A DNA stretch of 64,000 nucleotides from Lytechinus pictus (taxonomy: Eukaryota; Echinodermata; Echinoidea; Temnopleuroida; Toxopneustidae), in assembly GCF_037042905.1 (NCBI RefSeq), contig NC_087259.1:26066001-26130000 (forward strand), given 5' to 3'. A program made the position numbers and the translations under genes. Positions 25,801 to 34,181 of the stretch are shown piece after piece. Each line of letters begins with the position of its first letter. Positions within the stretch are counted from its first letter, which is position 1. The notes beneath the pieces were generated by a model that saw only the letters and a list, made by a program, of their open reading frames with translations, was not told the origin of the DNA and searched no databases.

Positions 25801-28800
25801 TTATTTTGAGATATATTTTGTACTTTAGGTGTTTTGAAGAATAGACCCACTGAAATTATCTTCAATAAAAGATTTTGATGAGTTCACTGAACCTTGTCTT
25901 TGACTTTGATATATCATGTATTTTGATAGTTTTGATGAGTCTACTATAAAACTTTAAGTTGATTTTTTTTTGTACTTCAAGAGTTTTGATGAGTCTACTG
26001 AACTTCATATTTGATACATTTTGTACTTGGAGGGAGTTATTTTATCTTTGATATATTTTGTAGGTCTAGAGTATACTTAACCTCATCTTTGATATGTTTG
26101 TACCAACCAAGGTCAAAGGTCATTTAGAGTCAATGAACTTAGACTAGTGGTAGTGCTGCAAGTCGGGCGCCATGTTCGGGTTCGGTTCGGCAAGGTTCGG
26201 CAGAAATTTGCCGAACATTGGTTCGGTTCGGGGTTCGGTAATGATAGACTGATAAAGCTATAGTTCATTCAGGTATACGTAGCGTACCGGTAGACAATTT
26301 GTACTTGATTGACTGCATGTGCTCGCGTGTACCTCTGTCACATCAAACCATTTTATCTCTATCTTGTTGACATGAAACTATGAAAGTTATAGCGCTCAAC
26401 GAATCAACTGTTATCTCGAATTTGATTATCTGATGACAGATTTATTGGGTAACTCACAGTTCTAAAATGGCGACTCTTCCTAGTTGTCCATACCTGGACC
26501 ACACTTTGGATACTTGCCAAATTAACTACGCTCGCACTCGTACCAGTTAGGCCAGCGCATGCAGTCTAGTCCCCTTGTAGCGGGACTCTGAGCTCATGAA
26601 TATTTATATATACAGTCCGGCCAAACGTGATTGGCAATTGCATCACATACGAGGCGGCCAGCGCCAGTGCACTGAAATGTAGGCATAGTAGGGCCAGGGG
26701 CGTGTCGAAGAAAGCGTGCTTATGTAATGCGCCTTTCGCTAATTGGCTCGATGGGTGAACTAAACCACCAATCGCATGTCGCTGATTGTCGCATCGGTAC
26801 ATACAGCCACGTGCTTTGTCTGCTCGCGAAACTCAGCTCACTGATTGAAGAGCAATTCCCGAGATTTCTATGATTTCATTGGTCAGATTTCATTCGACCA
26901 TGAACATACAGACCAAGTGGGATGCAAAGTTTTACGACTGTAATGGGACAGGGGGAGTAGAGTGATCATCAAATTGTTTATGGTTAATTTGAGAAGTTGA
27001 TAAGAAAGGAAAAAAAAAGTAAAGATTGGGGGTCATTTTCCCCCAAGAGATGAATGTTTCCGCATGGCTTTATCTTCATTCAACTTGTCAACGAGGGGAA
27101 GGGGATCTTGCTATATGCTATACCGTAATCATTCATGAGTGTTTGATTTTTAATTTTCATCTGATTGTTAATAATAAAAAAAGATAACTTCACCTCATCT
27201 CATTTCTATATTATTTGTTTTGCGTCTCTCCTTTTCATCTCTAACAGTCACTCACTTTATTTCCCACTTTCACTGGATCTCTCGTTTTCAAAACTCTTTA
27301 CTTCTCTCTAAAATCATGAAAACTAGACAGTAGCGAGCCGACACCTCAATAATAATGTCAATCACCTCAATCAGATCTTTATTCTCCGCCGCAACAATAC
27401 ACGAGTTACGATCTTAATCACATCGTATCGTAATTCGTAATATTAATGGTACTTCATCTTTCACTTTCAGTTTATTGAGCTCGTTCATTCAAAATACTTT
27501 GAAGATTTTCAAACAAGAATCTTGTTCGCCACCTAAAAACAACAATATTTTAGATAATTAGATTTAACCAATGAACACTCATACAGTTTTGGTTTTCTTT
27601 ACCATGCTTCGGCGATTCGGCCACAGAGCGAGAGATGATGAAAGCCAGTAAAATGATTATAGCGCAACATCATTCATCGGATCTCCTTTCTTAATCAGGG
27701 CCGTAAAAAACCACAATGTCAACATGAAAATGAAAACAAAATCTAGTAACCGCAAAATAAGCGCATACTTCCAACATACAATTGCAAAGAAGATTAAATA
27801 TAGAATGCGCAAATATAATGATTAGAAAGGGTGTAAACTTATAAATTTATTAGCTGAAAGCTGTTTTTTTTTTTTTTTTTGCCGAACTTCCGAACCAAGT
27901 CTTAGTGTTCGGTTCGGAAGTGCCATGTTCGGCGAACTACCGTTCGGTTCGGCGGTTCGGCTACAGCACTAACTTAGACCATGTTGGGGGAATCAACATC
28001 AAAATATTAACCTAAGCCAAGGTCGATTACCCATTACTCAAGGCACAATCTGGGTCAAATCTGGAAACTAATCTGTTAAGCGTCCGAGCAGTGATAGGCT
28101 GACGACCCACCAAATCCCGGGTGTTCCCCCACCGGCCTATTTTTAGGTAATCACCTGCTGGATCTTGAATTCGCCGCAACATCATCGACTGATCTCTGAC
28201 CGCGCTGGCCGGCCGACGACCGCCCAACAGCTGTTGATCCAACGAGTTCAATTTTTGACCTAAATAGTTTGACGGCGACCACTCGATTACGACGGCGCCC
28301 GGACGGCAACCAACCAGACCCTGAGCGTATTTCGAGCGGCGAGTGAAAAGTGAGCAGGCGCCGCAGGAATTTTAACTCTGCGCTAAATCCTGAGCGGCGA
28401 CCGAGCGATGCCCCAAAAACCAGTGGTGCCTGGACAGCCGCCGGTCGGTGCCTGGGCGATATTGGCTAAAAAACTCGCCGCCCGGTCACCGACCAGGCTA
28501 AATTTTGGAGTTGTGACCTTAGCCTAACTGAACATCTCATGTGAGTTTCAGGTCTCATGACTAAAGTCAAAGGTCATTTAAGGTCATTGAACTTTGGCCA
28601 TTTTAGAGGTAATTATTATATTGCTGTCATATTTTTCAAAGTTTATAGATATAGTTTATAAAATGTGGATATACAGTACATGTACATGTAGGGGTAATCA
28701 AGTATCACTGACATGTCTTAGGTGGCATGGTCAAGGTCAAATGTCATTTATTGTCAATGAACATAGTATTGTATCATTATATGAATGGTGTTTTTTGTGA

Positions 28801-31800
28801 ATAATTATTTTATAGTAGTTTTCAAAGTCAGCACTGCTGCTATATTGAATTGCACAATGCAGACCTGTGAGACTGCCAGAGGCGCTCCACTTGTTGTTCT
28901 TAGAGTCCTGATGCTGAACCTAAATTATATTGATTTATTTTGTATAAGAGTTTTGATAAGTCTGCCATTTTTATCTTCAATACTTTGAAGAAAAAAAATA
29001 TGAAGAGTAGGCCTACCTACTGAAATGAACATTATCTTTGCTATTAAAAGAATGTTGATGAGTTTTATACTGAACCTTATGTTTGATACATGTTTTGTAC
29101 TTCTGGGCATTATCATTGATATATTTTGTTCATTAGTCTACTGAACCTTATCTTTGATTTGTACTTTAGAGTTTTGATGAGTATGCCGTAAAGAAGAAAG
29201 GTTGTAAATGGCTCTTTGTGTCTCATGAATCAGCTTCATCCTCAGATCTTGTAAGTTTTTCAAAGTGATTTTCCCCCAATATTTATCATAATTTTCTTTA
29301 AATGTTTAATTTTAGCCCTGTACAAAGAAGTTTTTTTTTTTTGTACATTTTCAGTACTTAAGGGAGATATGGACTTTTCATTGGTCAGGTTTTCTATATG
29401 GAAACAGCAGTATTGGTGCTCTGTTTCAAAATTATGAATGTATGTTCCATGCATTTTCAGAGGTAGGAGAAATCTGCGAAGAAATGAACACAGCCATGTT
29501 TAACTGGCAGGATATAATCATATATAACCACAAACTAAAATCTTTGAGTTGTTGTACTTAAGCATGAAGAAGCTAATTCTCTAACTCATGTAACGTTTGT
29601 TATGGTGGATACCAAGCATATTTCATGAAAATGCCAATAGAAACCCACACGTAAGAAAAAAAAATTAATGTTCATATCATTGGAGACCGCTTGAACTGTC
29701 TCCACTGGTTACTAGCAGTGGCGTAACTACGGGGGGGCATGGGGGGGCACGTGCCCCCCCAATCGGCTGACCAAAAAAAAAAAAAAAAAAAAACGGGGAA
29801 AAGGAGAAAAAGAGGGAGAAAGGAAGAGAAACGAAGTGGGAAAGAAGACATTATTGTTCATTATAATGTTATATTATATCATAATTATGTTATGTTGTAT
29901 TACATAAGAAACATTTTTTTTTATAACTTTATGTACAATAGTATGCTTCTTTTTCATGATTACTTAAAGTGATTGCCCCATTTTAAGGTCTTGATATAAA
30001 ACATTTCCTGTCCGTGCTTACGTTCGCAGTAGTGGATTGGTGAAATATGTCTGCTCTCCATGGATTCCTAGAATCAGTCCTTAAATATCCCTTTTTCTAA
30101 TCTGAATATCAAAAATTTTCAGCTCGCGCTTCGCGCTCGCATCATTTGGTTAGTGAACTACGTATGGTCTTCGTGAATTTCTACCAACAAGCCTTAAAAT
30201 GCCCCTCATCAGGTCTAAATTTCCTAAATTTTCAGCTCGCGCTTCGCGCTCGCAAGATTTCATTAGTGAGAATCAGGATTACAAGTGCTTTATGTGCATG
30301 TTTAGATGTAATTCTAACAAAATCAGCAAGCGCTTATTGGCACTCGCATTAGATGACTATGGTGAGATGTGTATACTCTTAATGGATTCCTAAAATATAG
30401 TCCTTAAAATCTTCCTGTTTGGGGGTCAATATTTACAAAAATTTCAGCTCGCGCTTCGCGCTCGCATTATTTAGCAAGACAGGTACATATCATGATTACA
30501 AAAGATTGATTATAATGTCCCTTTTTAGGTCTAAATATCAAAAATTTTAAGCTCGCGCTTCGCGCTCGCATTATTTGACCAGTGAGAGACATATCCGTTT
30601 AATGGCACTGTCTTTAAAATGTCTCTATTAGGTATACCTGGCAACTGGGCGCGCTTCGCGCGCTCACTTAGTGACTCAAAATTTTTGCTGGTGCCCCCCC
30701 CAATGCCGTGACCCACGGTATGCCACTGGTTACTAGTACATGTATATGGATATCTCATGAATGTTTATTGATAACTCGGTGTTCAGAGCATTTTATAAAG
30801 GAATTTATATTTTCAGTCTGATGTCACACATTCCCTCCCCAGTATTGTAAAATTACTCATATTGTACTTTGTAAAGTATGGCTGTGAACTTGTGATTTCT
30901 TCCATTTTATCAGTAAATATCCTAATACAAGTAATATTTGACTTTGTCAATTGTAGCTTTGAGATTTGAGCTTTGAGTCCATATAATGGTTATTTTGACA
31001 ATCACTTGCAGATTATGAAAGGGGCTAATTAATGGAATTTTCTTCCATAGACAGTACTTAGCTTGTAATTTGTTGCTTTAAAGTATTATTTTTTGTTGCT
31101 TTTTAATAGATTTCAGCTCTTAAAGTGTCCGAAGGAGATGCCATTTTCAAGTTTGAGCCATTCGTTCTCCATGTCCAGTGTGAAACAATCGAACATGCTA
31201 GAAAAATGGTAGGTGCATCAAAGACTGTGACCCTTCATAAATATTGTTAAAATTATTAAAATCACAGAAAGTGAATTAATGCATGATAGTATGAAAAGCT
31301 GTGTCTTTTTGACACACTGATCACCCATACCCATTGATAGAAACAAAAATCATTCTGAAATTGTTGGTGTGATTATTCCTAGAGTTAGCACACAAAAGAT
31401 GAAAAGACACAATTTATTTGGTGGTGCTCTCTTGGGGAATAGTATACAAATATACCAGGTTTTGAGTAAGTATAGCGGGAATTATTTTCCGAGGTTGGAC
31501 TGGCCTTACTATTATTTCCCGAATAGTAATTTGGCCTGTACAACCGAGGATAAATAATTCCCTCTATACTTTCGAAATAAAGGCCTGATGTATTTGTTTT
31601 ATATCCTACATTTAATAAGGTAGAACAAAAGTCTATCTACTCTTGTACACATAGTTCATTCTTTTTTAATCTGAACTTAAATATAGATAACGCGTTGCGC
31701 GGACTGATATACTAATCCCGAAACCACGCGCTCGGTGGAACATGGATTTGTGTCTGTGCCGTCCCTTCACAGGACTTGCCCAGTAGAGTCAACTCGCTGA

Positions 31801-34181
31801 CCGGTGCGCCCGAGAGATTGCATGATCAGGACGTCAATGATGGAATAGTCGACTATTCCATCATTGACGTCACAGAATAGCACATTTTCTTCGTTGGGCG
31901 TTTCATTTTCGACATCATCGCAAAATAGTGAGAATATGTTTGGTCGCATGATGCTATTTAAACCAATTAGCATACAGGATTTAATTCATGTAGGATATAA
32001 TGTATTATATACCCCAGTCAGTATTTGAAGTCAACATATTCTGTTGTGTATGTAATACAAGATGTTTTTTCTCATATTTATCAACTAATCCTGACCAGGG
32101 CTCCATAACACATAGCTTATACCTTGGTCACATTTGCTCTACGGCGGCCGTACGGCGAGACGAAAACAGCCGTTTTATTAATTTTGATTCAAACCACCTA
32201 TAAGTAGTTGGAAAATAAATGTAAAAACGGCTGTTTTCGACTCGCCGTACGGCCGCCGTAGAACAAATGTGACCATGGTATTAGTGGTTGATTGTACTGC
32301 ACATTTAATTTTTATGATTGATAGAAGATAGTGATCAATGAATGCAATAATAATAATAATAATGATAATGATGATGATATGATTCTTGACACCCTTTTTC
32401 AATATAACTTTTTTTTATGTCAAAGTAAATTAGTAACATAAATACAGTTTGGGAAATGATTTTTAGACCACTTTCCTTCTAAGCTCCTGCATGGTTTGGT
32501 CTAGTAGTTATTGCCCAATCTAAATAAATAAATCAATACATTAAATGTGTGAATGAATGAATAGATTGGACCAAGAGGAACATAATTTTGATCAGTTTCA
32601 ATAATTTTGCACCTAATATCAGCACCAAGCAGCAGTGGCATCTGGCTTCAGAAATTCAGGAATCACTATTGGAAATGGAGGAAAAATAATAGCAGTAAGT
32701 CCAATATTATTTCAGTTTTTTTTAATCCACTTGTATTTAAATCAATGCATACAGTATATAAGTCCAGTGATTTTTGTCTAGAAGTGTTTCGTCCCGCTTT
32801 ATCAGGATGTAGGTGACTGTCCTACAAAGAGGACTAAAGCATCCTATCAAAACCAAGATTCTGTAGTAATAGTATACACATAGCATGAGTGGATAGTATG
32901 GCATTTCACATGAAGTGAAAGAAACTTGCTTTAGTCAATGAGGTGTCTCACATCTCTGTCACCAAATGGTAAATTTTGTACTATTACTACATTTGTCAGT
33001 TGTTGTATTTCAACATTGTACAAAGCCTCTGAATTTATAGAAAATATGATCGAGTGAATAATGCATATTTTTCATACAGGAATCCATGAAAATGAGGAGA
33101 GAATTATTGGCAAGCAAAAAGCAAAGTCCCTTTAGCAGTGTCCCTCGTAAGCACTGATTCAAGCAAGCATCTGTAGCATCAGTTTGCCAATACAAAATTT
33201 ACAAATAATGAATGTTTATGAGTGAAATTGACAGAACATTTCATGAAATGAAAGATGATATGATAAATTCAACTCAGCTACATGTAAATGTACACCTCAT
33301 GGAATGGATCATTTCATCTTTCACCAAATGAGGTATTCTGTCCATGCATGAATGAAAAAGCCTTCAGTATTTTTTTTTGCGACAACTATAAATAGATCCT
33401 TGTCATTTGACCCAGGTATTATTAAGAAACTCTTTCATCTTTGTTGTTACTATCAACAGGCAATCCGCAGCACTCATGGTCTTGAGGTCCCTCTCACAGC
33501 TGAAGGTAGACTGCTAGTTTCTGATGAGTATATCAACTTCATTGTTAACATTGCCAACTCAAAGATGAAAGAAAATTTTAATAGGATTGAAAGGTGGGTT
33601 TCCTTCGATAATAAATTTCATGTTTATTGTAATGCACTAAGTTTTATCTTTATATATAAAAGTCTTATTTGAAAGCCATTTTTTCCCAAAGATAGTCCAA
33701 AACTCTTCTAGATTCACAATATTTTACACAAGTTCTTACCAGCCTAGATATTCATGCCTCCGTCCAAGGTAGATTAGTTCCGGAGGCATTGTGATTTCGC
33801 ATTTTCTGTCTGTTCGTACATTTGTCTGTCCCATTTTCATTCTTGCGACAACTAAAGAACCATTTCATCCACAATATCCCATCTTTTCATGTATTTTTCA
33901 GATTCCAAGATACTCTTGAAGCAATGTTGAGTGAGGAAGATGAAGATGATCCCACTTCAAGGATTAAGCATGGAAGATCAAGATATAAAGTCAAACACAA
34001 ACTTACCCAGACAAGCGACTCTGAGATGGACTTAGAAACTAATCATGTCGGTGAATACAAGAGATTAAAGGACTCAGAATTCAAGGGTAATGGCTCAAAC
34101 AGTGGAGATAATGATTGTGATGTCATGTCAGACCTGCAAGGGTTTGCCTCCATCTTTGATCATTCTGATGAGAATAGATGA
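1668..34181 (+). CDS. TYW3: TYW3, tRNA wybutosine-synthesizing protein 3 (six exons)
   Basis: TYW3 is the SAM-dependent methyltransferase that N4-methylates the yW-86 intermediate to yW-72 during wybutosine formation at position 37 of tRNA-Phe. The coding sequence joins 1668-1829, 29170-29250, 31110-31208, 32623-32694, 33460-33593 and 33902-34181. That is 828 bases, 275 residues plus stop, close to the human protein (about 259). Family motifs appear in order: [10 protein letters not shown] (15-24), [12 protein letters not shown] (38-49), [50 protein letters not shown], then a helical [16 protein letters not shown] segment. The C-terminal ~85 residues are polar, acidic and family-variable. Every intron is GT-AG and phases match (0,0,0,0,2). 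Introns 2-5 are 1859, 1414, 765 and 308 bp. Intron 1 (1830-29169) is 27.3 kb and packed with mobile elements. The reading frame is intact, so the gene is probably functional. Confidence 0.94.
1830..2345. other. Start of TYW3 intron 1
   Basis: Intron sequence between exon 1 and foldback element 1. A GC-richer patch at about 2110-2240 (gggcgggcgatcgcgcgg) stands out from its surroundings but matches nothing I recognise. Confidence 0.5.
2487..3989. repeat. Left-arm array of GTTGCCATGGCAAC palindromes
   Basis: Copies of the 14-bp palindrome or near variants start at 2487, 2650, 2801, 3042, 3208, 3447, 3597, 3827 and 3976. Those at 2487, 3042 and 3827 are perfect. Spacing alternates at about 150-165 and 230-240 bp, so two copies make one ~390-bp unit. 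The second copy of each unit usually begins ATTGCC. The motif equals the ideal full RFX X-box. Confidence 0.85.
4020..5045. repeat. Inverted cluster of ~170-bp units in foldback 1 core
   Basis: The core holds about six copies of a ~170-bp unit that contains GACTGTCCTTGTAACTTGTCC, a GCCATCTTGG-like phrase and GTTTAGACACCAAAATCA. Two copies (about 4040-4330) are inverted relative to the later four (about 4340-5045), with the turn near 4330. This is a second, smaller inverted structure within the foldback element. Confidence 0.7.
5046..6190. other. Unique core of foldback element 1
   Basis: AT-rich, non-coding sequence, including a short patch (about 5575-5700) repeating GGAATTTTC/GGGAATTTTC phrases. 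No transposase-like frame is present. Confidence 0.5.
6420..8313. repeat. Right-arm array of GTTGCCATGGCAAC palindromes
   Basis: Copies start at 6420, 6577, 6818, 6970, 7209, 7351, 7591, 7750, 7986, 8137 and 8300. Those at 6970, 7750 and 8137 are perfect and the rest differ at one to three bases. The alternating ~150/240-bp spacing mirrors the left arm in reverse order. Sequence between the motifs is more divergent than the motifs themselves. Confidence 0.85.
8445..9229. other. Intronic spacer
   Basis: TYW3 intron 1 sequence between foldback element 1 and the AT satellite. An 86-codon frame at 8691-8951 shows no recognisable family or splice context. Nothing else is evident. Confidence 0.4.
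9230..10090. repeat. AT-rich satellite of TAAT/ATTATAAT units
   Basis: About 860 bp composed almost only of AAT, ATT and TAAT steps, interrupted by a recurring phrase like TTATTGAGACAATAATA. Larger sub-blocks recur, for example AAAGGCCTTATAATTATTGAG near 9613 and again near 9816, so local duplications of longer units have occurred. Confidence 0.85.
10253..10405. mobile_element. Small G-rich MITE candidate
   Basis: The left edge GGGCAATTACCCCC and the right edge GGGGTAGTTGCCC are inverted copies with one mismatch, about 150 bp apart. The interior carries three GGTTAGGTTAGG-type steps and long G runs. No clear target duplication was seen. Confidence 0.4.
10406..11675. other. Intronic spacer
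   Basis: AT-rich sequence with no supported gene. A small near-palindrome at about 11269-11310 pairs GAGTGGCGATTAGTCA with TGACTATTGTCGCCATTGACTC. The short open frames here show no family features. Confidence 0.4.
11875..16123 (-). pseudogene. LINE ORF2: endonuclease, RT, RNase H; broken
   Basis: Endonuclease motifs lie on the minus strand between about 16110 and 15480: [36 protein letters not shown] and SDHFPI. At least two in-frame stops interrupt it (near 15839 and 15540). RT follows with [30 protein letters not shown] (motif A), [15 protein letters not shown] (motif B, near 14180) and [10 protein letters not shown] (the YADD active site, near 13590). RNase H lies in 13604-12318 with an apparently intact catalytic set D303, E340, D365 and D417 of that segment (TDGSK, YRAE, FSDS, NEIAD). 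The last segment (12285-11875) has a [17 protein letters not shown] motif. Frameshifts sit in A/T runs near 15125, 14580 and 12340, and foreign DNA splits the RT between motif B and YADD. Confidence 0.88.
13608..14131 (+). mobile_element. 5'-truncated retroelement tail nested in the LINE
   Basis: The host RT reads through motif B (ending ...MMKDI at about 14133) and resumes at TISIYADD (about 13604). The ~520 bp between is foreign. It ends on the right in GAAATAAATAAATTTGAATTTGAATT, written here as A/T-rich hexamer steps (AATAAA at about 14096-14103, then TTTGAA repeats). That is typical of the 3' end of a CR1/L2-like LINE on the plus strand. No coding domain remains, and the edges are good to about 10 bp. 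Confidence 0.6.
16125..17549 (-). pseudogene. LINE ORF1 (gag-like, CCHC zinc knuckles), frameshifted
   Basis: The first segment (17549 to 16593, 318 codons) has a basic, Ser-rich N-terminus. Three zinc knuckles follow at residues 250-263 ([14 protein letters not shown]), 269-281 and 289-303 ([15 protein letters not shown]). A slip in an A run just after the third knuckle moves the frame into the segment that ends at 16475 and contains [15 protein letters not shown] second slip leads into 16511-16125, a polar Thr/Pro-rich C-terminus ending [16 protein letters not shown]1 proteins of this kind bind element RNA in ribonucleoprotein particles. This copy cannot make a full protein without the two frame corrections. 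Confidence 0.85.
17651..19222. other. Intronic spacer
   Basis: TYW3 intron 1 between the LINE and foldback element 2. A G-run followed by a C-run at about 18240-18330 looks like a decayed G-rich MITE similar to others in this window. No exon is supported. Confidence 0.4.
19223..19231 (+). repeat. Left target duplication of foldback element 2
   Basis: GGTTAACTA, identical to 25205-25213 on the other side of the element. Confidence 0.85.
19724..21660 (+). repeat. Tandem array, ~28 copies of a ~75-bp unit
   Basis: Each unit contains AAAAGGAGGTGAGGCAAG, then TTTCAATGGAGGTTTTTAAA, then AGAATAAACTGTACTAC and an optional AATTATGGTGAAGC spacer. Units run 54-80 bp according to whether the spacer is present. 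Copies become more diverged toward the core (after about 21400), and the middle ones are nearly identical, which suggests recent local amplification. Confidence 0.9.
21661..24290. other. Core of foldback element 2
   Basis: AT-rich, non-coding DNA with a long C-run at about 22165-22179. The longest open frame (23574-23840, minus, 88 codons) has no recognisable domain. I see no transposase or remnant of one. Confidence 0.5.
24300..24715 (-). repeat. Inverted tandem array, ~6 copies of the same unit
   Basis: The right-arm counterpart of the left array, in opposite orientation: CCTCCATTGAAACTTGCCTC, CTCCTTTTAAATTGGCTTC. Only about six units are present against about 28 on the left. Confidence 0.88.
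25205..25213 (+). repeat. Right target duplication of foldback element 2
   Basis: GGTTAACTA, a perfect match to 19223-19231. Confidence 0.85.
25214..25800. other. Intronic spacer
   Basis: Two segments are roughly inverted: GGAGACATGAAGCAACCAAAA near 25425 against a later TTTTGGTTGCTTCATGTCTTC (about 25494-25514), and CAGTAACTGTTTGCAAATG (about 25231) against a later counterpart near 25680-25700. This suggests a ~480-bp palindromic repeat. No gene is supported. Confidence 0.4.
25801..26110 (+). repeat. Degenerate tandem repeat related to TYW3 exon 2 acceptor
   Basis: Repeats of a ~60-70-bp unit with the phrases TTTTGTACTT, GAGTTTTGATGAGTCTACTG and AACCTTATCTTTGATATAT. The same unit recurs at 28930-29169 directly upstream of exon 2, on the other side of the hAT insertion. 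Confidence 0.65.
26145..27971. mobile_element. Non-autonomous hAT element with 8-bp target duplication
   Basis: Perfect 8-bp direct repeats ACTTAGAC lie at 26137-26144 and 27972-27979. The right end is GGCTACAGCACTA. The left end is TAGTGGTAGTGCTGCAAG, in which the terminal TAGTG is partly duplicated. Sub-terminal zones on both sides are full of GTTCGG/CCGAAC steps. An 8-bp duplication with TAGTGCTG ends is typical of hAT. No transposase frame was found in the 1.8 kb. Confidence 0.82.
27980..28929. other. Intronic spacer with GC-rich block
   Basis: A GC-rich block at about 28070-28500 (phrases such as GAGCGGCGACCGAGCG and GCCGCCGGTCGGTGCC) contrasts with AT-rich flanks and looks like part of a repeat. 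The phrase AAGGTCAAAGGTCATTTA recurs at 26108, 28563 and, weakly, at 28730. No gene is supported. Confidence 0.4.
28930..29169 (+). repeat. Tandem repeat ending at TYW3 exon 2 acceptor
   Basis: Degenerate units repeat TTTGTAC..., AGTTTTGATGAGT and TACTGAACCTTATCTTTGAT. The last unit runs into the true acceptor TTTGTACTTTAG and exon 2, which itself starts AGTTTTGATGAGT. Confidence 0.65.
29170..29250 (+). CDS. TYW3: TYW3 exon 2
   Basis: 27 codons, phase 0 at both ends. It starts after the acceptor tttgtactttag and ends before gtaag. The encoded [13 protein letters not shown] matches the family segment that follows the TSSCSGRI strand. The sequence just upstream is a degenerate tandem repeat that contains imperfect copies of this exon's first bases. 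Confidence 0.9.
29716..30728. mobile_element. hAT MITE in TYW3 intron 2
   Basis: Perfect 8-bp direct repeats GTTACTAG lie at 29708-29715 and 30729-30736. The ends are CAGTGGCGTAAC and GTATGCCACTG, classic hAT termini. Just inside are G- and C-runs. The interior has five diverged ~110-bp units, each with CAGCTCGCGCTTCGCGCTCGC or a variant (about 30119, 30234, 30446, 30550 and 30649). No transposase is present. Confidence 0.85.
31110..31208 (+). CDS. TYW3: TYW3 exon 3
   Basis: 33 codons, phase 0 at both ends, acceptor ttttaatag and donor gtaggt. It encodes [16 protein letters not shown], the most diagnostic TYW3 block, followed by ETIEHARKM. Confidence 0.95.
31440..32012. repeat. Palindrome-rich intronic repeat
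   Basis: TYW3 intron 3 holds nested inverted structures. GGGAATTATTTTCCGAGG (about 31479) pairs with CCGAGGATAAATAATTCCC (about 31544). TATATCCTACAT (about 31600) is repeated inverted as ATGTAGGATATA (about 31988). A perfect 42-bp palindrome sits at 31830-31871. Together they look like one ~570-bp palindromic MITE. I found no target duplication. Confidence 0.55.
31830..31871. repeat. Perfect 42-bp palindrome
   Basis: GACGTCAATGATGGAATAGTC is followed immediately by its exact reverse complement, with no loop. GACGTC at each end overlaps a TGACGTCA-type (CREB/ATF) site on the right side. Confidence 0.9.
32120..32280. mobile_element. 161-bp MITE, family A copy 1
   Basis: The ends TACCTTGGTCACATTTG and CAAATGTGACCATGGTA are inverted. 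TTA flanks both sides (32117-32119 and 32281-32283). The inner arms are CTACGGCGGCCGTACGGCGAG and its inverse. A second copy is at 49398-49553. A 3-bp TTA duplication fits a PIF/Harbinger-type origin. Confidence 0.8.
32623..32694 (+). CDS. TYW3: TYW3 exon 4
   Basis: 24 codons, phase 0, acceptor cctaatatcag and donor gtaagt. It encodes [20 protein letters not shown], matching the conserved SGFRNSGIT segment. Confidence 0.93.
33460..33593 (+). CDS. TYW3: TYW3 exon 5
   Basis: 134 bases, starting in phase 0 after tatcaacag and ending in phase 2 before gtgggt. It encodes [19 protein letters not shown] and the [19 protein letters not shown] helix, both conserved in the family. Confidence 0.95.
33902..34181 (+). 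CDS. TYW3: TYW3 exon 6 (terminal)
   Basis: The acceptor tatttttcag leads into the base that completes the split Arg codon, then [17 protein letters not shown] and a charged, Ser/Asp-rich tail ending DHSDENR and TGA at 34179-34181. The tail is family-variable. An AATAAA lies at 34195-34200, very close to the stop. Confidence 0.9.
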
